Part shown: one piece after another, positions 33,601-38,015 of the stretch
Position numbering within the stretch: position 1 is the stretch's first letter
Layout: every line of letters starts with the position of its first letter
Assembly: GCA_010014835.2 (NCBI GenBank)
Contig: JAAAKB020256158.1
Location: forward strand, 1-39,303
DNA: 39,303 nt
Direction of reading: 5' to 3'
DNA from: Apostichopus leukothele
Taxonomy: Eukaryota > Echinodermata > Holothuroidea > Aspidochirotida > Stichopodidae
Program-made: the position numbers and the translations under genes
Notes under the pieces: generated by a model
The model's database searches: none
What the model was told of the DNA's origin: nothing
The model's input: only the letters and a program-made list of their open reading frames with translations

Positions 33601-34537
33601 ATTGTTTCTAAACCGACCAAAAATAATCTGGCATTCATCAACGTTAGGAACAACTTTTAAGGCGCAATTCCGTGAAGACGGTATACTTAAAATACTTACA
33701 TCTTTGATGTTTTTGTGGAAGTTAACAGCATCATCAAGCAGTTGCTTCCTCTTCTCCAAGAGTCTGTTAAGATCACGCCAAGCTTCTCCCAATGAGTGGG
33801 CCATGGCTTCGTACACGTCATTGTAAAATTGTTGTGTCGAAATGTTGAAGTCTGCTTGGCTCAAAAGGGCTGCAATTTCTGGTTGTTTTGCCTGAAATAA
33901 TTTAAATCGCAACTATCAACTGAAAGCAGCTGGTTGGGATCCATTGGACCATGGAATGCCCTACAGCCAACAACTCATCTTATACAGACTTCTGCTTGTT
34001 ATACGTCCCATCTGAAAACTCATCATTTTATTATATATTTTGATGACTGACCATGTTTCAATTTGTCTTTTAACCCTTGTTTAGGTTGTTTATTTTAGTT
34101 TCATTTTTTTATTTACTATATTTCAGATTTTGTGTAATTTAAAACATCATGTCCATCTTTTATCATTTGAAGTGTACTAAAGTGATAGACCATATCTATA
34201 CCACATCATGTCTGTTTACGCTGCTAAATACCAGCGTTAGTTTTATAACTAATGCACCTGGCAACACTGACTACATAAGACTAACCAATGAGAGTGCTTC
34301 ACTTCTAAGAAGTTAAATGAGGATTTTATTCATTATCTTCATTGATATTCATGACCTTTGGAGGGACAAGACAACCATTGAAGGTAAAAGCAGCTTAGAG
34401 CTCTTCCTACTCACCGCAATCTTTCTGACCATTTCTTCATGTTCCTGTTGATATCGCTCTGCTTCTTCAAGAGTCTTACCAACTTCAGTCAGTTTTGGAT
34501 TCATGTCTTGCACTTGTACTTCTATCCAATCGCCAGA
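317..34537 (-). CDS. CCDC141: CCDC141-like spectrin-repeat/multi-Ig giant protein, partial (37 visible exons)
   Basis: This is the overall gene span; exons are listed separately. The joined exons give about 2,760 residues with no internal stop: spectrin-like repeats (about 1-1093 of the visible part), a proline-rich linker, Ig1 to Ig5, an acidic disordered insert, then Ig6 to Ig11. The spectrin part matches vertebrate CCDC141 as I remember it. Examples are [13 protein letters not shown] near the start (human VYDAMAETLGEAW) and a segment ending in LAGDIYG (human LAQHLYG). CCDC141/CAMDI is a cytoplasmic coiled-coil protein reported to bind DISC1 and myosin II and to act in neuronal migration. 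The long Ig tail is not part of that protein and looks like titin, palladin or kettin, so a cytoskeletal or sarcomeric scaffold role is inferred. The first coding exon(s) and the 3' end are missing. The human protein has only about 35 residues before the point where exon 1 begins. Introns not listed separately hold nothing I recognise. Confidence 0.85.
617..1725 (-). other. Intron between Ig10 and Ig11
   Basis: This is 1.1 kb of AT-rich sequence without an Ig core or a phase-1 cassette on either strand. Several phrases of the type tgtactgtgaga or actgcacagtgagat recur loosely (about 930, 1090 and 1240), possibly an old degenerate repeat. Confidence 0.6.
1726..2025 (-). CDS. Visible exon 36: Ig10
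   Basis: The exon encodes 100 residues in phase 1-1: [39 protein letters not shown] and [20 protein letters not shown]. The acceptor is cctatag and the donor GTTGGT. It is most similar to Ig8 (GYPPPKxTWYKDG, YSCVASNP), so Ig8/Ig10 and Ig9/Ig11 alternate, which suggests that a two-domain unit was duplicated. Confidence 0.94.
2585..2884 (-). CDS. Visible exon 35: Ig9
   Basis: The exon encodes 100 residues in phase 1-1. It begins [20 protein letters not shown], followed by [19 protein letters not shown] and [20 protein letters not shown]. The acceptor is ttctctag and the donor GTTGGT. It is most similar to Ig11 ([17 protein letters not shown]). Confidence 0.94.
3546..3845 (-). CDS. Visible exon 34: Ig8
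   Basis: The exon encodes 100 residues in phase 1-1 with acceptor atcag and donor GTTTGT. It contains [39 protein letters not shown] and [20 protein letters not shown]. It is the first of four 300-nt Ig exons that are near copies of one another. A purine-rich stretch on the plus strand upstream (about 3870-3965) is a long pyrimidine tract in the transcript. Confidence 0.94.
3870..3965. repeat. Purine-rich tract (GGAGA/GAAATG), pyrimidine-rich in the transcript
   Basis: The plus strand reads ggagaggagaggagaggaga and then gaaataaagaaaatagaaaat and similar, almost pure purine. In the minus-strand transcript it is a long polypyrimidine tract 25 to 120 nt upstream of the Ig8 acceptor. Confidence 0.75.
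4503..4598. repeat. 32-bp tandem repeat, 3 copies
   Basis: The unit aaggagaagggggataattc plus ccacgactagat recurs with a 32-bp period starting at 4503, 4535 and 4567, nearly identical. It is a young intronic minisatellite between Ig7 and Ig8. A (TA)n microsatellite follows at about 4863-4882. Confidence 0.9.
4915..5202 (-). CDS. Visible exon 33: Ig7
   Basis: The exon encodes 96 residues in phase 1-1 with acceptor aactgcag and donor GTTAGT. Translated from the minus strand it gives [39 protein letters not shown] and [20 protein letters not shown]. It has no ATG-initiated frame of its own, so simple ORF listing misses it, but the Ig core is complete and both splice phases fit the neighbours. 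Confidence 0.93.
6075..6365 (-). CDS. Visible exon 32: Ig6
   Basis: The exon encodes 97 residues in phase 1-1 with acceptor tctcacag and donor GTAACA. It contains [39 protein letters not shown] and [20 protein letters not shown]. The core Cys, Trp and Cys are present. It is the first Ig after the insert and is more diverged than Ig8 to Ig11. Confidence 0.93.
7144..7242 (-). CDS. Visible exon 31: linker with ALDPDADW motif
   Basis: The exon encodes 33 residues in phase 1-1: [33 protein letters not shown]. The acceptor is atgtatag and the donor [22 protein letters not shown] matches the acidic-tryptophan style of visible exon 30. It is the last insert exon before Ig6. Confidence 0.83.
7243..8340 (-). 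other. Intron between visible exons 30 and 31
   Basis: This is 1.1 kb of very AT-rich sequence. No further acidic cassette exon was found. Confidence 0.55.
8341..8451 (-). CDS. Visible exon 30: linker with ALDP and DEPDW motif
   Basis: The exon encodes 37 residues in phase 1-1: [28 protein letters not shown], then DEPDWPVIE. The acceptor is tgcacag and the donor GTGAGA. The (LL)xALDP plus acidic Trp (EPDW) pattern recurs in the next exon, which suggests exon duplication. It is probably disordered with a short binding motif. Confidence 0.82.
9490..9682. repeat. Cluster of AAGTACTT/TTGTACTT words in both orientations
   Basis: Within about 190 bp the words acaagtactt, cttgtact, agtacaa, acttgtactc, agtactta and acaagtacaa recur, many in inverted orientation to one another. 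This resembles the eroded core of a dispersed, palindrome-rich repeat. No open frame or target-site duplication was identified. Confidence 0.5.
10159..10203. repeat. 9-bp tandem repeat AAACCA(T/C)GT, 5 copies
   Basis: There are five consecutive 9-bp units: aaaccatgt, aaaccacat, aaaccacgt, aaaccatgt, aaaccacga. They lie about 60 bp downstream, in transcript direction, of the donor of visible exon 29. Confidence 0.88.
10262..10375 (-). CDS. Visible exon 29: 38-residue linker
   Basis: The exon encodes [20 protein letters not shown] then [18 protein letters not shown], in phase 1-1. A good polypyrimidine tract (tttcctcttccttctc) precedes the acceptor gatcag, and the donor is GTAAGG. The leftover base at the 3' end is A, unlike the G of nearly all other exons. 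The next exon therefore begins with Lys when spliced to this one. It is not covered by a recognised family. Confidence 0.78.
11488..12471 (-). CDS. Visible exon 28: 328-residue acidic disordered exon
   Basis: This 984-nt exon is in phase 1-1 with acceptor gttaaag and donor GTAAGG. It begins [20 protein letters not shown] and [19 protein letters not shown] and is dominated by Asp, Glu and Ser. At about residues 120-175 there is a tandem array of a six-residue unit ([18 protein letters not shown]), where each S/T-x-x-D/E is a casein-kinase-2 consensus. A second run ([14 protein letters not shown]) follows. Two related hydrophobic motifs, [14 protein letters not shown] and [14 protein letters not shown], are embedded in the acidic background. 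No folded domain is visible. The exon probably forms a flexible, phosphorylatable spacer between two Ig groups. Confidence 0.93.
11976..12105 (-). repeat. 18-bp coding minisatellite (ESREDD units) inside the acidic exon
   Basis: The plus strand repeats catcctccctactctctt with an 18-bp period about eight times. On the coding strand each unit is six codons of the type E-S-R-E-D-D/E. As the period is a multiple of three, copy-number changes keep the frame and would change only the linker length. Confidence 0.88.
12472..13761 (-). other. Intron between visible exons 27 and 28
   Basis: This is 1.3 kb of AT-rich sequence. A phrase of the form ccactgc(t/c)gacacca occurs twice about 60 bp apart (near 13657 and 13713). 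No exon is supported. Confidence 0.55.
13762..13851 (-). CDS. Visible exon 27: short Lys/Pro linker
   Basis: This 90-nt exon encodes 30 residues in phase 1-1: [20 protein letters not shown] then [10 protein letters not shown]. The donor is GTAATG. The acceptor used here is gcatgattag after a T-rich tract. A downstream ag (at GTAATAG) would give a 39-nt version starting APEDKPSV, also in phase. The PEVK-like composition (Pro, Lys, Val, Glu) recalls titin's elastic region, but the segment is too short for a firm assignment. Confidence 0.68.
13852..14803 (-). other. Intron between Ig5 and visible exon 27
   Basis: This is 0.95 kb with no supported exon. A patch of gtgtcac/gtcacat words lies at about 14700-14745, just after the Ig5 donor in transcript direction. 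Confidence 0.55.
14804..15100 (-). CDS. Visible exon 26: Ig5
   Basis: The exon encodes 99 residues in phase 1-1 with acceptor tttaacag and donor GTAGGT. It contains [39 protein letters not shown] and [20 protein letters not shown]. The ending GQDSTSG is shared with Ig8 to Ig11, which suggests common descent with the distal group. It is the last Ig before the disordered insert. Confidence 0.93.
15735..16172. repeat. 18-bp minisatellite, about 24 copies, with 54-bp higher-order duplication
   Basis: The plus-strand unit is acagtcccagatgagaag with variants. A block containing tgatgacagtccgaaacgaa is duplicated at an offset of 54 bp (15874 and 15928), i.e. three units. It sits in the intron between Ig4 and Ig5. 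Because 18 is a multiple of three, long frames are open on both strands, but no splice site or start context links them to the gene. Confidence 0.92.
16333..16629 (-). CDS. Visible exon 25: Ig4
   Basis: The exon encodes 99 residues in phase 1-1 with acceptor ccctacag and donor GTCAGT. It contains [39 protein letters not shown] and [20 protein letters not shown]. The F-strand Cys is replaced by Val (YSV in place of YxC), so no canonical Cys pair can form. This is tolerated in many intracellular I-set domains. Confidence 0.92.
17266..17559 (-). CDS. Visible exon 24: Ig3
   Basis: The exon encodes 98 residues in phase 1-1 with acceptor aaacag and donor GTATGC. The order is [39 protein letters not shown], then [20 protein letters not shown]. 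The core Cys, Trp and Cys are present. It differs from its neighbours by WRKYD where most have W-Y-K-D-G, and by [20 protein letters not shown], a titin-like E strand. Confidence 0.92.
17567..17787. repeat. Tandem duplication of about 104 bp upstream of the Ig3 exon
   Basis: The segment beginning ttgagattgaaggaaaaacc at 17567 is repeated from 17671. The second copy differs by a few bases and carries an extra aagtacaacc unit. It starts 8 bp beyond the exon edge, so it duplicates the acceptor-side pyrimidine tract (in transcript, ggtttttccttcaatctca). Confidence 0.92.
18094..18263 (-). CDS. Visible exon 23: second half of Ig2
   Basis: This 170-nt exon has acceptor tttttag in phase 2 and donor GTGAGC in phase 1. 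It continues [20 protein letters not shown] and ends with [17 protein letters not shown] and the G strand FQIKVKG. The complete Ig2 has the I-set Cys, Trp and Y-x-C core. This is the only Ig after Ig1 that is split by an intron. Confidence 0.92.
18849..19026 (-). CDS. Visible exon 22: first half of Ig2
   Basis: This 178-nt exon has acceptor ctaacag in phase 1 and ends in phase 2 at a GTATGT donor that splits the conserved Trp codon (TG|G). It encodes a Gly/Ser/Gln-rich lead ([20 protein letters not shown]), then [20 protein letters not shown] and [13 protein letters not shown]. Its polypyrimidine tract is a (CCT)n microsatellite. The Met in QGMGG is in frame but there is no sign that it is a start. 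Confidence 0.9.
19032..19066. repeat. (AGG)n microsatellite forming the exon 22 pyrimidine tract
   Basis: About 12 uninterrupted AGG triplets lie on the plus strand. In the transcript this is (CCT)n followed directly by aacag and the Ig2 exon, so the microsatellite is itself the polypyrimidine tract. Confidence 0.93.
19266..19487 (-). CDS. CCDC141: Visible exon 21: body of Ig1 (the CCDC141-equivalent Ig)
   Basis: The exon encodes 74 residues in phase 1-1. After the junction the domain reads [20 protein letters not shown], with the B-strand Cys and C-strand Trp, and later [16 protein letters not shown] with the F-strand Cys. The acceptor is aaaacag and the donor A|GTAAGA. Human CCDC141 has one Ig domain at this point (core GFPEPTLTWWKKG). 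Reading past the donor would add nine codons and hit a stop at 19234. Confidence 0.93.
19714..20086 (-). CDS. CCDC141: Visible exon 20: proline-rich linker and A strand of Ig1
   Basis: This 373-nt exon runs from phase 0 (acceptor tgttacag) to phase 1 (donor GTGAGT). It encodes a disordered linker with a run of six prolines ([13 protein letters not shown]), several MPxxLMPVQ-like segments, and [14 protein letters not shown] with a likely phosphorylatable RRSP. It ends with [19 protein letters not shown], the first strand of an I-set Ig domain continued in the next exon. The same order (coiled coil, disordered linker, Ig) is found in vertebrate CCDC141. The poly-proline run could bind profilin, EVH1 or SH3 domains (inference). 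Confidence 0.9.
20924..21114 (-). CDS. CCDC141: Visible exon 19: last spectrin-like helices and basic tail
   Basis: This 191-nt exon has acceptor tttttag in phase 1 and donor GTAAAC in phase 0. It encodes [20 protein letters not shown] and then [19 protein letters not shown], an acidic turn and [14 protein letters not shown]. The [10 protein letters not shown] stretch is a strongly basic cluster that could be a nuclear-import or acidic-partner site (inference). DLFVPD resembles the DLLLPED element that follows the coiled coil in human CCDC141. Confidence 0.9.
21707..21890 (-). CDS. CCDC141: Visible exon 18: last spectrin-like repeat, first part
   Basis: The exon encodes 61 codons plus one base: [20 protein letters not shown] onward, ending [12 protein letters not shown] then G. 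The acceptor is tttttcag in phase 0 and the donor GTCAGA in phase 1. Recalled human CCDC141 reads CHFWYEDA at the start and EATDLAQHLYG at the end, with the same spacing, which makes orthology convincing here. Confidence 0.92.
22548..22739 (-). CDS. CCDC141: Visible exon 17: second part of a spectrin-like repeat
   Basis: The exon encodes 64 residues in phase 0-0, [20 protein letters not shown] onward, ending VEFQDLFTN. The acceptor is caaacag and the donor GTGAGT. It contains [20 protein letters not shown], a very typical spectrin helix C with its conserved Trp. The human counterpart around the DLTEHFQEV stretch has the same spacing. Confidence 0.91.
23047..23169 (-). CDS. CCDC141: Visible exon 16: first part of a spectrin-like repeat
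   Basis: The exon encodes 41 residues in phase 0-0, [20 protein letters not shown] onward, ending QQEWEPQLK. The acceptor is cttctcag and the donor GTTAGT. It is the same length as visible exon 1 (123 nt) and is also followed by a 192-nt exon. Confidence 0.86.
23557..23706 (-). CDS. CCDC141: Visible exon 15: spectrin-like helix C region
   Basis: The exon encodes 50 residues in phase 0-0, [20 protein letters not shown] onward, ending HLKSFRNE. The acceptor is atgacag and the donor [21 protein letters not shown] has two Trp residues and the R..L..F pattern of a repeat end. Confidence 0.85.
23861..23925. repeat. (TACATATGCA)-type microsatellite
   Basis: Alternating purine-pyrimidine words (catacatatgcatacatata and similar) form an imperfect repeat in the intron between visible exons 14 and 15. 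Confidence 0.8.
24082..24258 (-). CDS. CCDC141: Visible exon 14: spectrin-like segment
   Basis: The exon encodes 59 residues in phase 0-0, beginning [20 protein letters not shown] and ending [10 protein letters not shown]. The acceptor is tttgcag and the donor GTGAGA. The first third is probably a non-helical linker (TTAPMPEY). The remainder is an acidic helix ([18 protein letters not shown]). Confidence 0.86.
24777..24965 (-). CDS. CCDC141: Visible exon 13: spectrin-like repeat
   Basis: The exon encodes 63 residues in phase 0-0, [20 protein letters not shown] onward, ending [11 protein letters not shown]. The acceptor is cttgacag and the donor [15 protein letters not shown] followed by a hydrophobic run and FYENIDK fits helix C and pairs with visible exon 12 to give a 105-residue repeat. 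Confidence 0.86.
25352..25477 (-). CDS. CCDC141: Visible exon 12: spectrin-like segment
   Basis: The exon encodes 42 residues in phase 0-0, [20 protein letters not shown] onward, ending LDNFQPTVK. The acceptor is attttctag and the donor [17 protein letters not shown] is the usual first-helix start of a repeat (Trp then acidic residues). Confidence 0.84.
25478..26449 (-). other. Intron between visible exons 11 and 12
   Basis: This is 0.97 kb of AT-rich sequence. No exon or repeat was recognised. Confidence 0.55.
26450..26629 (-). CDS. CCDC141: Visible exon 11: spectrin-like segment
   Basis: The exon encodes 60 residues in phase 0-0, beginning [20 protein letters not shown] and ending [14 protein letters not shown]. 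The acceptor is ttcactcag and the donor GTAAGAG. The middle is strongly basic and helical ([19 protein letters not shown]). Confidence 0.88.
26993..27166 (-). CDS. CCDC141: Visible exon 10: spectrin-like segment
   Basis: The exon encodes 58 residues in phase 0-0, [20 protein letters not shown] onward, ending [12 protein letters not shown]. The acceptor is aacctcag and the donor [19 protein letters not shown] carries the Trp usual in spectrin-like helix C. Confidence 0.88.
27909..28100 (-). CDS. CCDC141: Visible exon 9: spectrin-like repeat
   Basis: The exon encodes 64 residues in phase 0-0, [20 protein letters not shown] onward, ending [12 protein letters not shown]. The acceptor is acattag and the donor GTCAGT. 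It is the third of four 192-nt exons. [20 protein letters not shown] is a helix-C-like stretch with Trp in a core position. Confidence 0.88.
28768..28980 (-). CDS. CCDC141: Visible exon 8: spectrin-like segment
   Basis: The exon encodes 71 residues in phase 0-0, starting [20 protein letters not shown] and ending [11 protein letters not shown]. The acceptor is tatgtag and the donor GTACAT, a weaker donor than its neighbours. It is rich in Asp, Asn and Lys. It includes [18 protein letters not shown], which could be a repeat boundary followed by the first helix of the next repeat. Confidence 0.85.
28981..30474 (-). other. Intron between visible exons 7 and 8
   Basis: This is 1.5 kb. It contains a short (TA)n at about 29778-29788 and a few loosely repeated ctatgcaaaatt words (29430-29570). 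No exon was found. Confidence 0.55.
30475..30681 (-). CDS. CCDC141: Visible exon 7: spectrin-like segment
   Basis: The exon encodes 69 residues in phase 0-0, starting [20 protein letters not shown] and ending [11 protein letters not shown]. The acceptor is ttattcag and the donor GTGAGT. The middle is predicted helical ([20 protein letters not shown]) and the end contains a less typical GRNAPGAFG loop. It matches the family region around the human FDVLGRVEAYLKLLKSEG stretch only loosely. Confidence 0.85.
31029..31220 (-). CDS. CCDC141: Visible exon 6: second part of a spectrin-like repeat
   Basis: The exon encodes 64 residues in phase 0-0, starting [18 protein letters not shown]. The acceptor is tttgcag and the donor GTAAGT. 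The end reads [20 protein letters not shown], a typical helix C. With visible exon 5 it forms a 104-residue repeat. Confidence 0.9.
31909..32028 (-). CDS. CCDC141: Visible exon 5: first part of a spectrin-like repeat
   Basis: The exon encodes 40 residues in phase 0-0, [20 protein letters not shown] onward. The acceptor is tgtccag and the donor GTATGA. The D-W near its start parallels SGDWIEV in visible exon 1, and it is likewise followed by a 192-nt exon, so the two exon pairs look like duplicates. Confidence 0.85.
32580..32700. repeat. G-rich possible dispersed-repeat fragment
   Basis: The stretch gacagggctacccccagggtc and then gggggccctgaaaaatgtgaa is much more GC-rich than the surrounding intron. 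It resembles the style of the GC-rich block at 39030-39240. This suggests, but does not prove, fragments of an interspersed repeat. Confidence 0.35.
32854..33098 (-). CDS. CCDC141: Visible exon 4: spectrin-like repeat
   Basis: This 245-nt exon has acceptor tccacag in phase 1 and donor GTGAGG in phase 0. It encodes about 81 helical residues including [20 protein letters not shown] and [19 protein letters not shown], again closing with the R..L.....F pattern ([17 protein letters not shown]). It completes the repeat begun in visible exon 3. Confidence 0.88.
33362..33470 (-). CDS. CCDC141: Visible exon 3: spectrin-like helix, phase 0 to 1
   Basis: The exon encodes 36 codons plus one base, beginning [16 protein letters not shown] and ending DHEDLNQ. 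Its acceptor is tttacag and its donor G|GTAAGA. The leftover G joins AC of the next exon to give Asp, so the junction reads LNQDLLSK. The segment aligns with the human region containing LLQLHEHHTKELLERSLALL. Confidence 0.87.
33700..33891 (-). CDS. CCDC141: Visible exon 2: spectrin-like repeat with the CCDC141 signature
   Basis: The exon encodes 64 residues in phase 0-0 with acceptor tttcag and donor GTAAGT. It contains [16 protein letters not shown] followed by [20 protein letters not shown], the helix-C pattern (R..LL.....F) that closes spectrin-like repeats in this gene. The VYxAMAxxLGEAW stretch is the strongest single link to vertebrate CCDC141. It is one of four exons of exactly 192 nt. 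Confidence 0.92.
34415..34537 (-). CDS. CCDC141: Visible exon 1: start of first spectrin-like repeat
   Basis: This exon encodes 41 residues in phase 0-0, beginning [20 protein letters not shown]. The acceptor is tattatag and the donor GTGAGTAGG. It corresponds to the CGKWVQLQL region about 35 residues into human CCDC141 (recalled, not aligned by tool). The residues are helical and charged ([13 protein letters not shown]). It pairs with the next 192-nt exon to make one 105-residue repeat. Confidence 0.86.
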
Positions 34538-36777
34538 CTATAATAGAAATACAGATTAATGAATATTCATGAGCAGGGAATAATTCACTGATCAAATTTG
34601 GTTAGCCGTTCTGAAGGCTGTACACTTAGTCTGATACAAAATGCTATGGTTCATCAACTGCTACACATCTTTTACACCTATACAGCAGTTTGCCGCCCAT
34701 TTTCGCACAGCATTTTGCTACTCTATACCGGATATGTAATTCCCTGATGAGTTCATTTCAGTAATAAGGATACAATGAATAATGCTGATTTCATCCTGAA
34801 ACAAACATCTTACATCAATGGCTATATTTGCATTTGACCTCAGAACTGCAAGTAGATTTTGTACTTTTCTTGATATTTTGCAATTTGCATTTTGGATTTA
34901 TTTAATTTTGCAACAGTTGTGTGTACATAATAGTATGACATCCATATCTATTCAATCAATATAATAAAACTTCACAACTTCTGAAGAGAAAACAAATGTC
35001 AAGGAAGTTAGTAAGTTACAACTGTGAAAATTTACAGATGATCAAATAACTTAAGCAAAGAGCCAGTGTTCCTTTGTTGTTTTTTAATTATTATTTGTGC
35101 ATTGCAGTGATTTTCGAGATCCCAATTCCATCTCAACTCAATTCCATCTCAACTCAGCTCCAGCTTGAACCACTCCAATATACAAAATGTCCTATTTCTT
35201 CATCATTAGTAATATTTCCTTTTGAGTCTCCTTCCCCTTCCTCTCCTAACCCCCCTCCCCCTCCCTCACCTAAAGTCTACACCATAACCCTCCTAACAAC
35301 CCACACCTACGTATGATATCCAATACCCTATTTCCCAATATATCCCCCTTCTCTACCTAAAGTATTCCCATTGGAAATGTACTAGTATTTCTAGGATAGT
35401 CTACTGGGTTCATGCAGTTTATAAACTCTTCACTCCACTATGACTCTCTCCCCCAGGAACACAGACATTATCATCAGTTGCTGATGTCTGTCATCAAGGT
35501 AACATCTAATCAGTGTACAGTAGATAATTAAGGCATGGTTGCACTGCAGAGTATAAACAGCTGTTTATAACGGCCTTACCTTTAAGCACTAGGGATCTAC
35601 CGTCATAATAAAGGTACAGTATTATAAATCATAACTAAAACAAACACAGATAGTGCTCACATACTGGTTTGATATAAAACAGCAACCCTAGATAACACTG
35701 TCCTATCTATATGTAGATATACTGTATAGTCTGTATGTAACAACAGTTCACTTTAATTGTGTTCAAGATGTGTATTAACATACGAACAACATAAAGTACA
35801 TGAAGCATTCTATTGTACAGTTTAGTGATAAATACTGTATAAATATCCTCATAAGATTATCTACCCTGTGTGTACTTTCTGTCCTAATCATGTGATATCT
35901 TTTCCCCTCCCCCTCCTGGCCCTCTCTGTCCATCTCTTTACCCTCCGACTCAATGACATGGGTAATAGAGCAGACCAATTTCAGACTACAAAGTACAAAA
36001 TAATTTGAAACAAACATGTTGGCCTTGGTCACTACTGATCCTACACTTAACTGCTTTCTCTTAACGATACTTAAATATTGTTAAATATTTTCAATAACAA
36101 TTTTGGAAGGTATTAACATTTTATCAAGGTTCACAGATTGAAAGGAGGCCAAAGAAGCGATGTAGGATCATATGCTTTGAGTCAATGGTGTGGGAGGAGG
36201 GTTGAGGAGAATAGCAGGAGGAAATACAGCAGTATCAGGAGTTTGATATACACAGACAGTAACTAATGCTGACACAAAACATGCATTCACATTACAGAGT
36301 AATTGTTTTCTTAATTAGAAAGGGGTCCCAACACAAACTATCTCTGAAGTCCACTTCACACTGACTGTACATACCAATATCAATTGATACAGTATACTGT
36401 ACTTCAACATGTGCAACCAACCCCAACCTAGCCACAGCAATATGTACAAAGAAACAAGTTCCTAAAATTTCAGGGCACTCACTTTTGACATACTCATTAA
36501 TACCCTGCTGAGTTTACAACCAAGACAGCAAATACCACAAATCTCATTGAGTTACTCAGGGCACTGTGTGCACCATAATAAACCATATACACCACCATAT
36601 GCTGCCAGCTAAGAAGAAAGGCATTTCATTCTGACAAAGGAATCAGAGAGAATCCTTTAAATTAAAAAGATGAAAACTGATAGTGGACATTCTTTACAGT
36701 CAGATTAAATTTCTTTTATTCAAGATTTAATTGACTGTGGAAAAGCACTTTAGTTTGTACGCCGAGGTAAACAGGAC

Positions 36778-36902
36778 AGAGTGCGGGGGATGGCTAGGAT
36801 GGGGAAGGGGAGACTAGGATGGGAGAGGTGTAGGATGGGGGAGATGTAGGACTAGGAAGAGGGGGAGTGTAGGGCTAGGAAGAGGGGGAAGTGTAGGTAA
36901 AA
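36778..36902. repeat. G-rich imperfect repeat (GTAGG.CTAGGAAGAGGGGG)
   Basis: The block gtaggactaggaagaggggg is repeated with small changes immediately after itself, within a G-rich stretch that begins near 36783. The runs of four or five G are about 15-20 bp apart, too far for a strong quadruplex call. Confidence 0.7.
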
Positions 36903-37955
36903 GAGCACTCAATTAGAGTGCACATGAAATCTTATGCAAGCAGATACTGCATATGCACTATACATACTATTAGTAACTATTAGGTTTTAAAACAATATCA
37001 ATGAGACACTATGATATCAGTGTTATGGTTATCAGCATATTGAGGAATTATCTGCACCATCATGTAGCAACAAAAGATTCATGTATCTGAAGTCACACTC
37101 AGATTGCCATTTAAATATTAATAAATTCTTATTTTTCATTCTTGATGTTGAGCAGGCACTACTTGGTAGACATTTTTGTTTTTCAAAACAAGACTTTTTG
37201 TTTGGTTATAAACTTACTCTCAAACATCCCTATAAATTTCTCATTTTTCATTCGAAATATTTCATATTTCAACAGAAATTCTTATTGATAGTTTAGATTT
37301 GAATTCATAAAAAAATTCATTTTGTTCTTTAAAATCCTCCGAAAGTTATAATGTTTGCATCACCATCCAATCTTCGGTCTAACTTAACACAGTTTATTGC
37401 AAACTTTATGATAAAATTTACAAAGTTGCTAATCAGAAATATTAAATGATTTTCTGCCCACAAAGTATGAGAACGGTGAAATATAACACCAACTGTACAC
37501 GTCCTTATGCCATGATCTTACCCTAGATTTAAACAATTTAGGCCTACTACATATGACCTCAAGCTCTTTAAGTACTTCGTTTGCAAAACACATCAATTTC
37601 AATTTAATGGACATTCTACCATATCTAGAAGGGGCCTAGCAGGAACATCTCACTTAAATCCAATGTGGGGTTAACTTAATATGTATACCAATTACAGGGC
37701 AACAATTACTTGGAGTGATTGCTTCTCCAGTTCAATGCTATAACATAAAATGTACATGAGACTGAGTTTAATATCTATACTGTAGGCTAAATGCATCTAA
37801 GAGGAAAAGTGCGACCATTCTGTTCTAAAACAAATTTTAAACCAAATCAACTTTGTAATTCAATGTAGACAAGTTACAACTTTCTGACAAATTCAGTATT
37901 TAAATCAGCTTATGTATCTTGGTAAAGAATACATATCTTTTAACTGTCCACACAT

Positions 37956-38015
37956 CATGGAAAAACTCCTCATGGAAAGACTCATCATGGAGAGACTCAT
38001 CATGGAAAAACTCAA
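37956..38015. repeat. 15-bp tandem repeat CATGGA(A/G)A(A/G)ACTC(C/A)T, 4 copies
   Basis: Four consecutive 15-bp units start at 37956, 37971, 37986 and 38001. Confidence 0.9.

Noticed and set aside
35452-35502. Plus-strand pseudo-exon between cccccag and GTAACA
   Set aside because: It is short, has no homology, lies on the opposite strand to the gene, and has no partner exon.
35565-35606. Minus-strand ATG followed by a strong GTAAGG donor
   Set aside because: The only frame that fits the phase-0 junction has a stop codon before the donor. It could at most be non-coding leader.
35654-35695. Possible 27-nt phase 0-0 micro-exon on the minus strand (donor GTGAGC)
   Set aside because: The acceptor has a poor pyrimidine tract and the peptide has no similarity to the N-terminus of CCDC141.
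36497-36547. Minus-strand 16-codon frame beginning MRFVVFAVLVV that looks like a signal peptide
   Set aside because: It ends in a stop after 16 codons without a convincing donor, and the family is cytoplasmic. It is likely chance.
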